This document shows, one piece after another, positions 1 to 8,218 of a stretch of 64,000 nt of DNA (positions are counted from its first letter, which is position 1; each line of letters opens with the position of its first letter). The position numbers and the translations under genes were made by a program. Source of the DNA: Gluconacetobacter diazotrophicus PA1 5 (GTDB taxonomy: Bacteria > Pseudomonadota > Alphaproteobacteria > Acetobacterales > Acetobacteraceae). The stretch is taken from contig NC_011365.1 of assembly GCF_000021325.1 (NCBI RefSeq), positions 1,881,001-1,945,000 of the forward strand, read 5' to 3'. The notes beneath the pieces are model-generated. The model ran no database searches, was not told where the DNA came from, and saw nothing but the letters and a program-made list of their open reading frames with translations.

Positions 1-149
1 CGCCTGCCTATGGCGCGCCGATGAAGGTCAGGATTCCAACGAAGCTCGGCTACAAAAATCCGAAATATCTCGCGTCCATCGAAGTCACCAATCGCTTTCC
101 GGGCGGCTACTGGGAAGATCAGGGTTACGACTGGTTTGGCGGGTCATAA
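1..149 (+). CDS. C-terminal end of a molybdopterin-dependent oxidoreductase (partial)
   Basis: The frame is open from the window edge and ends in TAA at 147-149, giving about 48 residues of C-terminus. It contains GAPMKVRIPTKLGYKNPK, then the stretch IEVTNRFPGGYWEDQGYDW. This resembles the C-terminal part of sulfite-oxidase-type (YedY/MsrP-like) molybdopterin-binding domains, where a GxPxRxxxPxxxGxK segment is followed by GYWExxGY. The start and the cofactor site lie outside the window. The family is recognised from this tail only. Confidence 0.6.
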   Translation, partial: PAYGAPMKVRIPTKLGYKNPKYLASIEVTNRFPGGYWEDQGYDWFGGS

Positions 150-252
150 AAAAAGACGCGTCCCTGTAACCCGACGACATGCCTCATCGAAGAATAGAGC
201 AGAGAGGCGGAATGTTTCCGCCTCCACATCATCGACAGATCAGGAAATTACC

Positions 253-555
253 ATGTCTATTCGCAATATCGCCATTGCCGCCGCTTTCTCGTCCGTCGTC
301 GCTCTGGGTGGCGTCGCTCACGCACAGGACGCCATGTCGCACGATGCCATGGCCCCGAAACAGATGGCGCCAAACTCGATGGCACATGACAGCATGCCGA
401 AGAACGGCATGGCGCATAACACGATGGCCCCGAATGCGATGTCGCATAACGGCATGTCTCATGATAGCATGAAGAAGCATGGCGGCATGGCGCATCACGG
501 TATGAAGAAGGACGCGATGGCCGCTCCGCAGGACAGCATGGCCAAGCCGAACTAA
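253..555 (+). CDS. Secreted MXKDX-type pentapeptide repeat protein
   Basis: A 100-residue protein begins with a signal peptide (MSIRNIAIAAAFSSVVALGG, then VAHA cleavage region). The rest is almost entirely short repeats of the form MA/S-x-x-x built from Met, Ala, His, Ser, Lys, Asp and Asn (MAPKQ, MAHDS, MPKNG, MSHDS, MKKHG). This matches the low-complexity pentapeptide MXKDX repeat family of periplasmic proteins, whose function is not established; the Met/His richness suggests metal binding (inference). I chose the ATG at 253 because the signal peptide starts there; a longer in-frame extension to 136 has no such feature. Confidence 0.8.
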   Translation: MSIRNIAIAAAFSSVVALGGVAHAQDAMSHDAMAPKQMAPNSMAHDSMPKNGMAHNTMAPNAMSHNGMSHDSMKKHGGMAHHGMKKDAMAAPQDSMAKPN

Positions 556-593
556 GTCAGGTTTCGCGAACCATCCGGCTGACAGGCGCATTC

Positions 594-812
594 ATGAAGC
601 TGAAAAGTGTAATATCCACCGCACTGGGCGGCATGTTGGCGCTTGTCGGCACATCGGTAGTATCTTTCAGTTTCGATCATGTCTTTAACATGTTGCCTGA
701 ACGTCAAGAGGCTCGGTTCAGAAACGATCATAGACAATCACGTCGGCGTCGGGGATCCGTCCGCCATGCGGTGGCAGTTCGCCTACCCCCTTTCCGACCG
801 CCACGAACATGA
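594..812 (+). CDS. Small uncertain ORF with hydrophobic N-terminus
   Basis: This 72-residue frame starts MKLKSVISTALGGMLALVG, which looks like a signal or membrane segment. The second half is Arg-rich and runs antisense into the 3' end of the nitroreductase gene (718-812), so it is probably non-native sequence. It may be the 5' remnant of a secreted protein whose 3' part was lost. I do not recognise a family, and it could be spurious. Confidence 0.25.
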   Translation: MKLKSVISTALGGMLALVGTSVVSFSFDHVFNMLPERQEARFRNDHRQSRRRRGSVRHAVAVRLPPFRPPRT

Positions 813-1323
813 CCAGCGCATGGTCCTTGGGTAGGCGAATGATCTCCGAGACCTGCTCAAAATCGAACCCGTCCATAGGGCAGGTGTCATAGCCGTGCGC
901 GGCGGCCGCCATCATCAGGGCATACGCCGTCATACCGGCAGAGCGGAATGCTTCGTCCCGCTGCATCGCCGGATTGTTCTCGTAGAATTGAGTGATCATG
1001 CCGACGTATTTCTCGCGCATCGCCTCTGGCGCATCCTTCCAGTATCGACCCGGATCCTTCGCATAGGCATGCATGTCCGCGCACAGGACGACGAGTGCAG
1101 AGCATTCCTCGATCTGGGGCTGGTGCCATGCCACTTTCTTGATCTCGGCCCGCACGGCCGGGTCTCGCACCACCAGGAACCGCCAGTTCTGAATATTGAA
1201 TGCGGTAGGCGCTGTCCGCGCCGCATGCAAGATGGCGGCCAGAGTCTCGTCCGGAATCTCATGACTTGCGTCGAAGCGTTTCGTCGCGCGCCGCGCGAAC
1301 ATCGTATCCAGAATCTCATTCAT
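718..1323 (-). CDS. Nitroreductase-family flavoprotein
   Basis: This 201-residue protein has the nitroreductase hallmarks: an N-terminal RRATKRFD motif (residues about 11-18) for FMN phosphate contact, the APTAFNIQNWRF segment (about 37-48), and the late MFVAVGKG segment. Such FMN enzymes use NAD(P)H to reduce nitro-compounds, quinones or enals in the cytoplasm; the substrate is unknown. AAGGA lies upstream of the ATG at 1323. It is the last gene of the minus-strand operon that begins with the efflux pump gene at 7010, 50 bp after the broken FAH gene, which suggests a role in handling an aromatic or electrophilic compound. Confidence 0.85.
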   Translation of the reverse strand: MNEILDTMFARRATKRFDASHEIPDETLAAILHAARTAPTAFNIQNWRFLVVRDPAVRAEIKKVAWHQPQIEECSALVVLCADMHAYAKDPGRYWKDAPEAMREKYVGMITQFYENNPAMQRDEAFRSAGMTAYALMMAAAAHGYDTCPMDGFDFEQVSEIIRLPKDHALVMFVAVGKGVGELPPHGGRIPDADVIVYDRF

Positions 1324-1372
1324 CTTGCTTTTTCCTTCTGTTCATCCAGATCCGGCGCGGGCGCGGAGCGCA

Positions 1373-1704
1373 TCAGGCCACACATTGCCTCTGCCGGCCA
1401 AGCCCATCAATGCCGAATTCCACGACGCCTCCAGACTGGAGATAGACGGGCTCCGGCCGCATCCCCATCCCGACGCCCGGAGGGGTTGCCGTGGCGATGA
1501 CGTCGTCCGGCATCAGCGTCATGTAACGGCTGACATACGCGATGATCTCAGCCACGAAAAAGATCATCGTCCTTGTATTGCCGGCCTGCATCCGGCGACC
1601 GTTCACTTCGAGCCAGATACCAGATCCTGGGGATCGGGCACTTCGTCCCGGGTCACCAGCGCCGGACGTTCCTGTCCCGGTTCGCCGTAACGGCAGAGCT
1701 TCAT
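1373..1704 (-). pseudogene. Fumarylacetoacetate hydrolase family gene, internal deletion plus frameshift
   Basis: The N-terminus MKLCRYGEPGQERPALV (from 1704, with AAAGGAG upstream) is typical of FAH-family hydrolases. It runs straight into the late-domain sequence TRDEVPDPQDL, so roughly half of the usual 280-residue protein is missing. Shortly after that, the frame shifts; the rest continues in another frame as NGRRMQAGNTRTMIF, then MTLMPDDVIATATPPGVG and FGIDGLG, the normal C-terminal motifs. Both lesions mean no functional enzyme. Intact relatives cleave C-C bonds in acylpyruvates during aromatic catabolism, which fits the neighbouring pirin-like and nitroreductase genes. Confidence 0.85.
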
Positions 1705-1720
1705 GCGTGTCTCCTTTCGC

Positions 1721-2446
1721 TCAGTCGGAATCGCAGACGATAAGAGTCGAGGGTTCGAGCGCATGCACGTGGATCGTTTCGAATCCGGTAACCGCGATAC
1801 CGCAACCCGCATCGGCGTTGTGCCCAAGGATTTCCAAGCGTCCCTCTGCGACGAGAGCATAGACACAGCGGTCCGCATAGGTGGGGACGACGGCCTGTTC
1901 GCCGGCCGGGAGCGTGAGCCGAAGCACGCGGGCACGGGCCTTTAGCGGCAGCGGGTCACCCGACCGCCCCTGATCCGTTTCCTCCGGATCGTCGGCGGGA
2001 AAGCCGCTGGCCAGCAGGGCATGCTGATGCCCGAAGCGATCCTCACTGCGGCGCAGGCCGATTTGCGGGGCGCCGCCCTCTTCTTCGGGCGCCAGCCAGA
2101 GCTGAAGCACCGTCGCCGGCGCGCCGCCGGTTTTCCACGTTGCCAGGGCCACGCCATCGCCAGCACTGACAACATGACAATCGCCCGGCTTCAACAGGCT
2201 GTCGCCAAGACCATCCACCAGCGCCACGACGATGCCATCCAGGACCAGAGTCACGATCTCGACCGCCCTTTCATGGTCCAGCCTGAAGGCGGCATCGGCC
2301 TCCAGTTCGATCCGGTTGAGCACCCGGAGTCGCCCCCAATGTGAGGGAGCGGGGTAAACGTAGTTCCGAAACGCGAAATGACAGTCGAGCTTGACGCCAT
2401 CCTGGACCAGATGCCCCAACTCGGAGGGCAGCCGCACCTTGATCAT
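1721..2446 (-). CDS. Pirin/cupin-like protein with degenerate metal site
   Basis: A 241-residue protein starts MIKVRLPSELGHLVQDG; its ATG overlaps the stop of the outer-membrane gene (ATGA at 2443-2446), indicating translational coupling. The fold signature of pirin (quercetin 2,3-dioxygenase-like) bicupins is visible: WGRLRVLN, an EIVTLVLDG strand, a PGDCHVVSAGDGV turn and an LQLWLAP strand. The usual HxH metal ligands before EIVT are replaced by DHERAVE, and the second His after the AGxG turn is absent, so enzymatic activity is doubtful. A binding or regulatory role is an alternative. Confidence 0.7.
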   Translation of the reverse strand: MIKVRLPSELGHLVQDGVKLDCHFAFRNYVYPAPSHWGRLRVLNRIELEADAAFRLDHERAVEIVTLVLDGIVVALVDGLGDSLLKPGDCHVVSAGDGVALATWKTGGAPATVLQLWLAPEEEGGAPQIGLRRSEDRFGHQHALLASGFPADDPEETDQGRSGDPLPLKARARVLRLTLPAGEQAVVPTYADRCVYALVAEGRLEILGHNADAGCGIAVTGFETIHVHALEPSTLIVCDSD

Positions 2447-4008
2447 CCTTGTCGACCTCCCTGCCCCTCTTGCCGGATGGCCGCCCGCTGGGCCGTCGCG
2501 ACCGGATAGCGCGCCTCCCAGCCACCGCCGAGCGCGCGATACAGGCGGGCCACCGAGACCGAAACTGCCGTCGTCGACCGCACGAGCTGGTTCTGGCTGG
2601 CCAGAAGCGCGTTCTGCAAGGTCAGCACGTTCAGGAAATCCGACGCCCCCTGCACGTATTGCTGCTGGGCCAGACGTACGGCCGTCTCGTTCTGGGCCAC
2701 TGTCTCCTTCAGGCGGTCGCGCTGCTGCTGGGCGGCGGAGAAATCGGCCATCGCGTCGTCGATCTCCTGCCATGCCTTGAGGATGGTGCGCTGCAGGGTG
2801 ATCGCCGCTTCCTTCTGCTGCGCCCGGCGCAGACGCAATTGCCCGGTCAGGCGACCACCCTCGAACAGAGGCAGCGTCATGGTCGGGCCGAACCCGTATT
2901 GCCGCGACGCCCAGGACCCGAGCCCGCTGAACTGCAGCGCTTGCACGTCGAGGCTGCCGGAGAGCGTCACGCGCGGAAAGAAATCCGCCACGGCCACACC
3001 GATGCTGGCGGTGGCGACATGCAACTGCTCCTCGGCCATCCGAATATCGGGCCGACGCTCCGCCAGTTCCGACGGCAGGCCGACGGGCACCGCATCGGGT
3101 ACCGGCGGAATCGGGGCCGGCGTGGCGAGCTGCGCCCGGAGCGCACCCGGCTCGCGTGCCACCAGAAAGCTCAGCGCGTTGATCAGATGCACTTCCTGGC
3201 TCTGCAGGATCGGCAGGCGCGACTGGAATTCGCTGAGCTGTCCGCGCGAGTCCGCTACGTCCAGTTGGGTGGAGGCACCTTGCGCAAAGCGCAGGCCCGT
3301 CAGGACAACGCTGTGCCGGGCAGTGTCGATATTGCGGCCGACGATGGCGATCTGCGCCTGCACGCCACGCAGATCGAGATAATCCTGCGCGGTCTCGGCC
3401 ATCAGCGAGACCAGGACATCCCGCTGCATGTCCTGCGTCGCCTTGACCGCCGCGTTGGCGGCCTCGACCTGGCGCCGGACATGACCCCAGAGATCGACCT
3501 CCCATGACGCGCTCATGCCGTATTGCGGCAGGTTGAAGGACGGATTGCCGACCGTGCCCGGCACGGCCACAGGGCCGAAGCCCTGCGCGCCGCTGGCGAC
3601 ATCGCCCGCGCCGGCGCGCTCCAGCGTGCCAAGCAGGCCGAGGATACCGTTGGTGCTGGCCCGCTCGCGTGCATAGGAGGCATTCCCCTCCACATGTGGG
3701 AACTGTGCCGCGCTCGCAATCCGCCGCTCGGCCAGGCTCTCCGCCAGACGATAGGCGCTCGCGCGCAGATCCAGATTGGCGGACGCGACCTGCTGTTCCA
3801 GCGCGGTCAGCACCGGATCGCGATAGATCGTCCACCATTGCGGATCGGCGGGGCTTTCCTCGGGATGGCTTTCGGCATCCGGCAGGCCGCGATGCCAGTG
3901 CGGCACGCTGGCGAGATCGGGCTTGTGATAGTCCGGACCGACCGTGCAGGCGCTAAGCAGGAGCATGCTCGTCAGAGCGAGCATCTGGCGGTTAAGGCGT
4001 GTGATCAT
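2443..4008 (-). CDS. NodT/OprM-type outer-membrane efflux lipoprotein
   Basis: This 521-residue protein has a lipoprotein signal (MLLLSAC, lipid-carrying Cys at about residue 21) followed by TVGPDYHKP, the standard start of NodT-family outer membrane factors. It carries two repeated helical-hairpin OEP domains, with motifs such as YGMSASWEVDLWGHVRR, LAERRPDIRMAEEQL and VQGASDFLNVL. It should form the TolC-like exit duct of the tripartite pump. The ATG at 4008 is preferred over an in-frame upstream start inside the HlyD gene. It lies 10 bp behind the adaptor gene, in the same operon. Confidence 0.9.
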   Translation of the reverse strand: MITRLNRQMLALTSMLLLSACTVGPDYHKPDLASVPHWHRGLPDAESHPEESPADPQWWTIYRDPVLTALEQQVASANLDLRASAYRLAESLAERRIASAAQFPHVEGNASYARERASTNGILGLLGTLERAGAGDVASGAQGFGPVAVPGTVGNPSFNLPQYGMSASWEVDLWGHVRRQVEAANAAVKATQDMQRDVLVSLMAETAQDYLDLRGVQAQIAIVGRNIDTARHSVVLTGLRFAQGASTQLDVADSRGQLSEFQSRLPILQSQEVHLINALSFLVAREPGALRAQLATPAPIPPVPDAVPVGLPSELAERRPDIRMAEEQLHVATASIGVAVADFFPRVTLSGSLDVQALQFSGLGSWASRQYGFGPTMTLPLFEGGRLTGQLRLRRAQQKEAAITLQRTILKAWQEIDDAMADFSAAQQQRDRLKETVAQNETAVRLAQQQYVQGASDFLNVLTLQNALLASQNQLVRSTTAVSVSVARLYRALGGGWEARYPVATAQRAAIRQEGQGGRQG

Positions 4009-4018
4009 GATCCGCCCC

Positions 4019-5095
4019 TCACCGCCACGCATAGCGGGGGTCGCCCGCCTTCGGACCTTCCGGGCGCGATGCCGTATCAACCGCCACCTCGACCGACATC
4101 CCCACCCGGACCCGCGCCGCCAGAGGCTGCCCCGGATCGAAGGTAATGCGCACCGGCAGACGCTGGACCACCTTGGTGAAGTTGCCGGTCGCATTATCCG
4201 GCTGGATCGGCGCGAACGCGACGCCGGTCGCAGGCGGGATGCTGTCGACGTGGGCACGGAGCGGCTGACCCGGGAACGTGTCGACCCAGACCGTCGCCTT
4301 CTGCCCCGGCAGAACGTGCGTGAGTTGCGTCTCCTGGAAATGGGCGACCACGAACGCATCCTGGACCGGGGTGACCGCCATCAGCGCACTGCCGGGATTA
4401 ACGTAGTTGCCCACACGCACGCCACGCGCGCCGACCACGCCGTCCACCGGGGCCGGGATGGTGCAATAGGACAGATCCAGTTCCGCCCGCTGTTCCTCAC
4501 CTTCGGCGCGGGTCAGGTTGCCCCTGGCACGCGCGATCTGGGCGGCGAGCACATCCTTTTCCTGGGTCGCGGCCTGCACGCTCGCCTCGTCGCGGACTTT
4601 CGCGGCCGTAGCCTCGCGGGTCTGCGCCGCCGTACGCTGGCGCTGCTCCATTGTGCCGGCACCGCCGGCCGCAAGATTACGGTACCGGGCCTCATCCTGC
4701 TGCGCGAAAGCGAGTTGCGCGTCGTCGGCCAGCACGGCGGCCCGGGCGCCGGCAATGAGCGAATCCTGCCGGATCAGCGTAGCCTGCAAGTTGGCGATGT
4801 CGGCACGCGCGGCGACCACATTGCCCTGGGCCACCTTGAGCACAGCGCGGTAGTCGTCATCCTCGATATGGGCCAGCACCTCGCCCTTGCGAACCTGCTC
4901 GTTGTCCTGCGCCATGACCGCATCAATCCGGCCGCCGACCTTGGGGGCGACGACCGAGGAATAGGCCGACACATAGGCGTCGTTGGTCTCGATCCGCACG
5001 CCGTCTCCGAGCACAAGGCGGTCGCCGCCCCATGCCGCCGCCCCCAGCACCACCACGCCGGCCGCCAGCAGCAGCGCCTTCGTTGTTCCGTTCAT
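4019..5095 (-). CDS. HlyD/EmrA-type periplasmic adaptor
   Basis: A 358-residue membrane fusion protein has an N-terminal membrane anchor (residues about 6-22), then the biotinyl/lipoyl half-motif VSAYSSVVAPKVGGRI and NEQVRKGEVLAHIEDDDYRA. A long coiled-coil (about residues 80-190) is followed by the second lipoyl half, IPAPVDGVVGARGV and VGNYVNPGSALMAVTP. AGAGGG precedes the ATG at 5095. It should bridge the inner-membrane EmrB-like transporter and the NodT-like channel, both encoded in the same operon. Confidence 0.9.
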   Translation of the reverse strand: MNGTTKALLLAAGVVVLGAAAWGGDRLVLGDGVRIETNDAYVSAYSSVVAPKVGGRIDAVMAQDNEQVRKGEVLAHIEDDDYRAVLKVAQGNVVAARADIANLQATLIRQDSLIAGARAAVLADDAQLAFAQQDEARYRNLAAGGAGTMEQRQRTAAQTREATAAKVRDEASVQAATQEKDVLAAQIARARGNLTRAEGEEQRAELDLSYCTIPAPVDGVVGARGVRVGNYVNPGSALMAVTPVQDAFVVAHFQETQLTHVLPGQKATVWVDTFPGQPLRAHVDSIPPATGVAFAPIQPDNATGNFTKVVQRLPVRITFDPGQPLAARVRVGMSVEVAVDTASRPEGPKAGDPRYAWR

Positions 5096-5154
5096 GAATA
5101 TTCCCTCTAGCGACCCCGGCGGCCGCGTCGTTTGTCGCGGATTGCGCGGGACCG

Positions 5155-5316
5155 TCAGGTCAGCTTCAGGTAGATTGTTACGACGAGGGCCACGAAGTAG
5201 CCCTCGATGCGGTCGCGCAGCGTCCACCTCAGTGCGGTCGCGTTGCCTATTTGATCCGATGATAGGATGTTTGGATGCTGCACGCGGCGCGTATCCCGAT
5301 ACGAACTGGTCTTCAT
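5155..5316 (-). CDS. Small 53-residue protein between pump genes
   Basis: This ORF starts at ATG 5316, 33 bp after the EmrB gene, with GAGAAG just upstream. It encodes MKTSSYRDTRRVQHPN at its start and DRIEGYFVALVVTIYLKLT at its end; the end is a short hydrophobic stretch, possibly one membrane segment. It fills the gap between the transporter and adaptor genes in the same orientation. DUF1656-like small membrane proteins often occupy this position in efflux operons, but I see no clear homology. It may also be the remnant of such a gene. Confidence 0.45.
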   Translation of the reverse strand: MKTSSYRDTRRVQHPNILSSDQIGNATALRWTLRDRIEGYFVALVVTIYLKLT

Positions 5317-5348
5317 ATTCTTCTCACATGACATACTGTCCGTCCCCG

Positions 5349-7010
5349 TCAGCGTGCAGGAGCGGAGGTGGACGGCGCGCGGGGCGGATAGACCCGTTGC
5401 GGCAGAACCAGATTGAGCATGAACAGGGCGGCGCAGACGCCGATCATGATCGTGTAGATATCGGCACAGGCCAGAATGAGCGCCTGCTCAGACGCCTCGC
5501 CGTGCAGCAGGACGGCCATGTTCCAGTCCAACCGGGCCGGATCCGCGATGTGTGGCGCCAGCAGCGCCTGCGCCGGGTCGCCCCAGGACTGCAACGCGGT
5601 ATGGTTGGTGCCATAGGTGTCGAGCAGCATGGTGGAATGGAATTGCTCGCGCCGACGCAGCAGGGCCGAAATGACGCCCGCCGCGATGGCATTGGCCACT
5701 CCCTTGGTCATGTTGAACATGCCCGAGATGAACGGTCCATCGGCCGGGCCCAGGCCCATCGTCGCCAGCATGAGGATCGCGATGACCATCATCGGTTCGC
5801 TGGCCACCTGCAGGAGCTGCATGACATAGAAGTTCTCGCGCACCCAGTCAGCATCGATCCAGGTGCCTAGGAAATAGGACAGCCCCTGAATCGCAAGGCC
5901 TGCCATCAGCACATGACGGCAATCCACCCGGCGGATATTGCACAAGGCCGAGACCAGCGGCAGCGCGAGCACTTGTGGTACCGCGAGGATCAGCATGACC
6001 GGCGCGATCTGGATCGGGCGATAGCCACGCACCTCCTCCAGATAGACCGCAGGGATTTCCGCCGTGACCGCCCCCAATACCAGAACCGCTGCCAGCGTCA
6101 GCAGTGCATCCGTCACGTTGCGCTGCTTGAGCAACTGGATGCGGAAGAACGGCACCGGATGGAACCATTCATTGACGATGAAGAGCACGAACAGGAACCC
6201 GCCGCCGAAGAAGAGGTGGGTAATCAACGGCGAACGAAACCAGTCCAGCCGGTCGCCCTGTTCGAGGGCAATCACCAGCATGCAGATCGCGGGCAACCCG
6301 GTCAGCAGGCCGCGCCAGTCGAACTGACGGAAACGCTCCAACCGGATCGGATCCTGTGGCAAGCCCCATGCCACGCACACCATCGAGATCAGGCACAGCG
6401 GCACGATCTGCCAGAACAGGAACGGCCAGCCGACATACTCGAACCAGAATCCCGCCAGCGGCGCGCCGCCAATATTCGGCCCGAAAGTCGCGGTCAGAGC
6501 ATAGGCGCCCAGACCGTAGATCTTGATATTGGGCGGCAGGAAGCGCAGCGCGACCGTCATCAGCATTGGCGGCAGGCTACCGCAAGCCAATCCCTGCACG
6601 CAGCGCAGCAGAAGAAGAGACGACAGGTTCGGCATGAAGGGGGCCGCCGTGCCCAGCACGCCCACTAGCCCCGTCATCGCGATCGTCAGGCGTCGGATGG
6701 AGAACGTCACCGAACACCAGGGAGCGAACGCCATCGCAGCGATGTTGAACGCCTCGAACAGGGCGGTGATCCAGGTCCCCTCGTCATGCCCGAGATGGAA
6801 TGCGCCCCGGATATCGGCGAGCCCAGCCTCGGTCGTGTGCTCGTTGAACCCCGCCAGCAGGACTGCCAGCAGCACGCCCGCCAGCCCCGTCGCCAGGCGC
6901 GGACCGAACACCGCCGCCTTCGGCGGCGCCGGAGGTGGTTCCGGTTGCATAGACACGGGCGCGGGCAGCACTTCGCGGCGCGGACGTGTCAGCGCATCAG
7001 CGTGGTCCAT
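5349..7010 (-). CDS. DHA2-family MFS drug exporter (EmrB-like)
   Basis: This is a 553-residue, 14-helix transporter. The first helix region has LATGLAGVLLAVLLAGFNEHT, and the start of helix 2 has the LGHDEGTWITALFEAFN segment typical of EmrB relatives. Polar cytoplasmic loops and long hydrophobic stretches continue to the end. I chose the ATG at 7010 because GAGGTGCC lies directly upstream; an upstream in-frame start at 7085 has none. It is the first gene of the operon and probably exports an organic acid, phenolic or drug-like compound through the HlyD/NodT partners. The divergent LysR gene is its likely regulator. Confidence 0.88.
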   Translation of the reverse strand: MDHADALTRPRREVLPAPVSMQPEPPPAPPKAAVFGPRLATGLAGVLLAVLLAGFNEHTTEAGLADIRGAFHLGHDEGTWITALFEAFNIAAMAFAPWCSVTFSIRRLTIAMTGLVGVLGTAAPFMPNLSSLLLLRCVQGLACGSLPPMLMTVALRFLPPNIKIYGLGAYALTATFGPNIGGAPLAGFWFEYVGWPFLFWQIVPLCLISMVCVAWGLPQDPIRLERFRQFDWRGLLTGLPAICMLVIALEQGDRLDWFRSPLITHLFFGGGFLFVLFIVNEWFHPVPFFRIQLLKQRNVTDALLTLAAVLVLGAVTAEIPAVYLEEVRGYRPIQIAPVMLILAVPQVLALPLVSALCNIRRVDCRHVLMAGLAIQGLSYFLGTWIDADWVRENFYVMQLLQVASEPMMVIAILMLATMGLGPADGPFISGMFNMTKGVANAIAAGVISALLRRREQFHSTMLLDTYGTNHTALQSWGDPAQALLAPHIADPARLDWNMAVLLHGEASEQALILACADIYTIMIGVCAALFMLNLVLPQRVYPPRAPSTSAPAR

Positions 7011-7061
7011 AGGCACCTCGCAACAGAATCGTTTGATCTCGTGTCGGCAGTCTTGAAGAAA

Positions 7062-7205
7062 CATCCTATGTTTGGGAACGCTCAATTATGAAATCGTCTG
7101 GAAGCAGATATGAAACGGTCGGATGTCAGATTCCGGTTGCGACGACATGATGTCTCTGTCAGCGTTGGCAGAGGCTCTTGGCGACACATTCATCCTATGA
7201 TTGGG
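7062..7205. promoter_or_regulatory. Divergent control region with a repeated 15-bp motif
   Basis: The 254-bp gap between the pump operon and the LysR gene contains CATCCTATGTTTGGG at 7062-7076 and CATCCTATGATTGGG at 7191-7205, a direct repeat with one mismatch 129 bp apart. Each copy sits close to one of the two divergent genes. The pattern is consistent with two binding sites for the adjacent LysR regulator; no experiment supports this. Confidence 0.4.
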
Positions 7206-7264
7206 TGTTTATCAGCCATTCCCGTGCCTGATTCGCAGGATATGCAGGATATAAGGAAGACCCG

Positions 7265-8218
7265 ATGGCACATGTGGCGCACGGCTACGATCTCAACCTT
7301 CTTCAGGCTATGAACGTGCTGGTCGAGGAATCGAGCGTTACCGGCGCGGCCGAGAGGCTGCAGGTCAGTGCCGCGACCATGAGCCGCACCCTGTCCCGCC
7401 TGCGCGAGACCTTCCACGATGCCATTCTGGTGCAATCGGGTCGGCATATGGTGCCAACACCGCGTGCCCTGCAGATGCAGCCGCGCGTCAGCCAGATCCT
7501 CTCGGCGATCAGCGATCTGTATCGTCCACGGCATGCCCTGGATTTCACCGGCCTGACGCCGACCTTCCGTATCCGGGCAGCCGACGTGGTGATCGGCTCC
7601 TACGCCGAGGCGCTGCTGCGCGCCCTGCGTGCCGACTGCCCGGACACCACGCTAATTTTCACAGCGGAGTCGAACAGCGACGACAGCGATTTTCTGCGGC
7701 AGGGCGGGATCGATCTCTATATCGGCGCCACGGCGCTCCTACGGCCCGAAATCATGCGCCAGACCCTATTCGAGAGCCGCTTTCGCGGGGTCGTGCGGGC
7801 CGGTCATCCGATCCTGCTGGGAAAGATCACACCACAGGCGCTGGTAGCCTACGAGCACATCGCCGTCTCGCGCCGAGGGAGGCGACGGGGACCGATCGAC
7901 GAGGTCCTTGCCGATCAGTATGGGCTTGAGCGCACTGTCGCGCTGTTGCTGACCTCCTTCTATGCCGCGCTGCAAGGGCTGTCACAGACCGATCTGATTC
8001 TCCCGGCACCGGATATCCTGACCGATGCAGCGATGCTCGATCGACTGGGTCTTTATGGATTTCCTCTCCCGCTCGATCTGGAGCCGGTGACGATCTTCCA
8101 GGCCTGGCATCCCCGACACGACACTGACCAGGTCCATCAATGGCTGCGACGCACGGTCCTGCGTGTCATGAGCCCTCGCGCCCCGATCATAAAGCCAGAG
8201 ACCGCTCAGGCTTTATGA
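7265..8218 (+). CDS. LysR-family regulator, probable regulator of the efflux operon
   Basis: This 317-residue protein has an N-terminal winged helix (residues about 9-68: YDLNLLQAMNVLVEESS, then AAERLQVSAATMSRTLSRLR) and a LysR effector domain (about 95-300). It resembles the NodD/PcpR-like LysR subgroup in the arrangement DLNLL...LVEE. AAGGAAG precedes the ATG. The gene is divergent from the EmrB-like gene, the classical layout for LysR control. A close relative in overall layout is encoded at 17351. Its end overlaps by 13 bp the convergent FadR-type gene. Confidence 0.85.
   Translation: MAHVAHGYDLNLLQAMNVLVEESSVTGAAERLQVSAATMSRTLSRLRETFHDAILVQSGRHMVPTPRALQMQPRVSQILSAISDLYRPRHALDFTGLTPTFRIRAADVVIGSYAEALLRALRADCPDTTLIFTAESNSDDSDFLRQGGIDLYIGATALLRPEIMRQTLFESRFRGVVRAGHPILLGKITPQALVAYEHIAVSRRGRRRGPIDEVLADQYGLERTVALLLTSFYAALQGLSQTDLILPAPDILTDAAMLDRLGLYGFPLPLDLEPVTIFQAWHPRHDTDQVHQWLRRTVLRVMSPRAPIIKPETAQAL

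Noticed and set aside
330..540. CRISPR-like repetition
   Set aside because: The repeats are short, coding and in frame (MXKDX pentapeptides), with no spacers. No CRISPR array was seen anywhere in the window.
2449..3507. 352-aa plus-strand frame over the NodT-like gene
   Set aside because: Antisense shadow; the minus-strand lipoprotein has a clear lipobox and domain motifs.
2447..3838. Long upstream extension of the pirin-like gene
   Set aside because: The part upstream of 2446 is out of frame with, and fully overlaps, the NodT-like gene, and has no recognisable motifs; the ATG at 2446 is coupled to the NodT stop.
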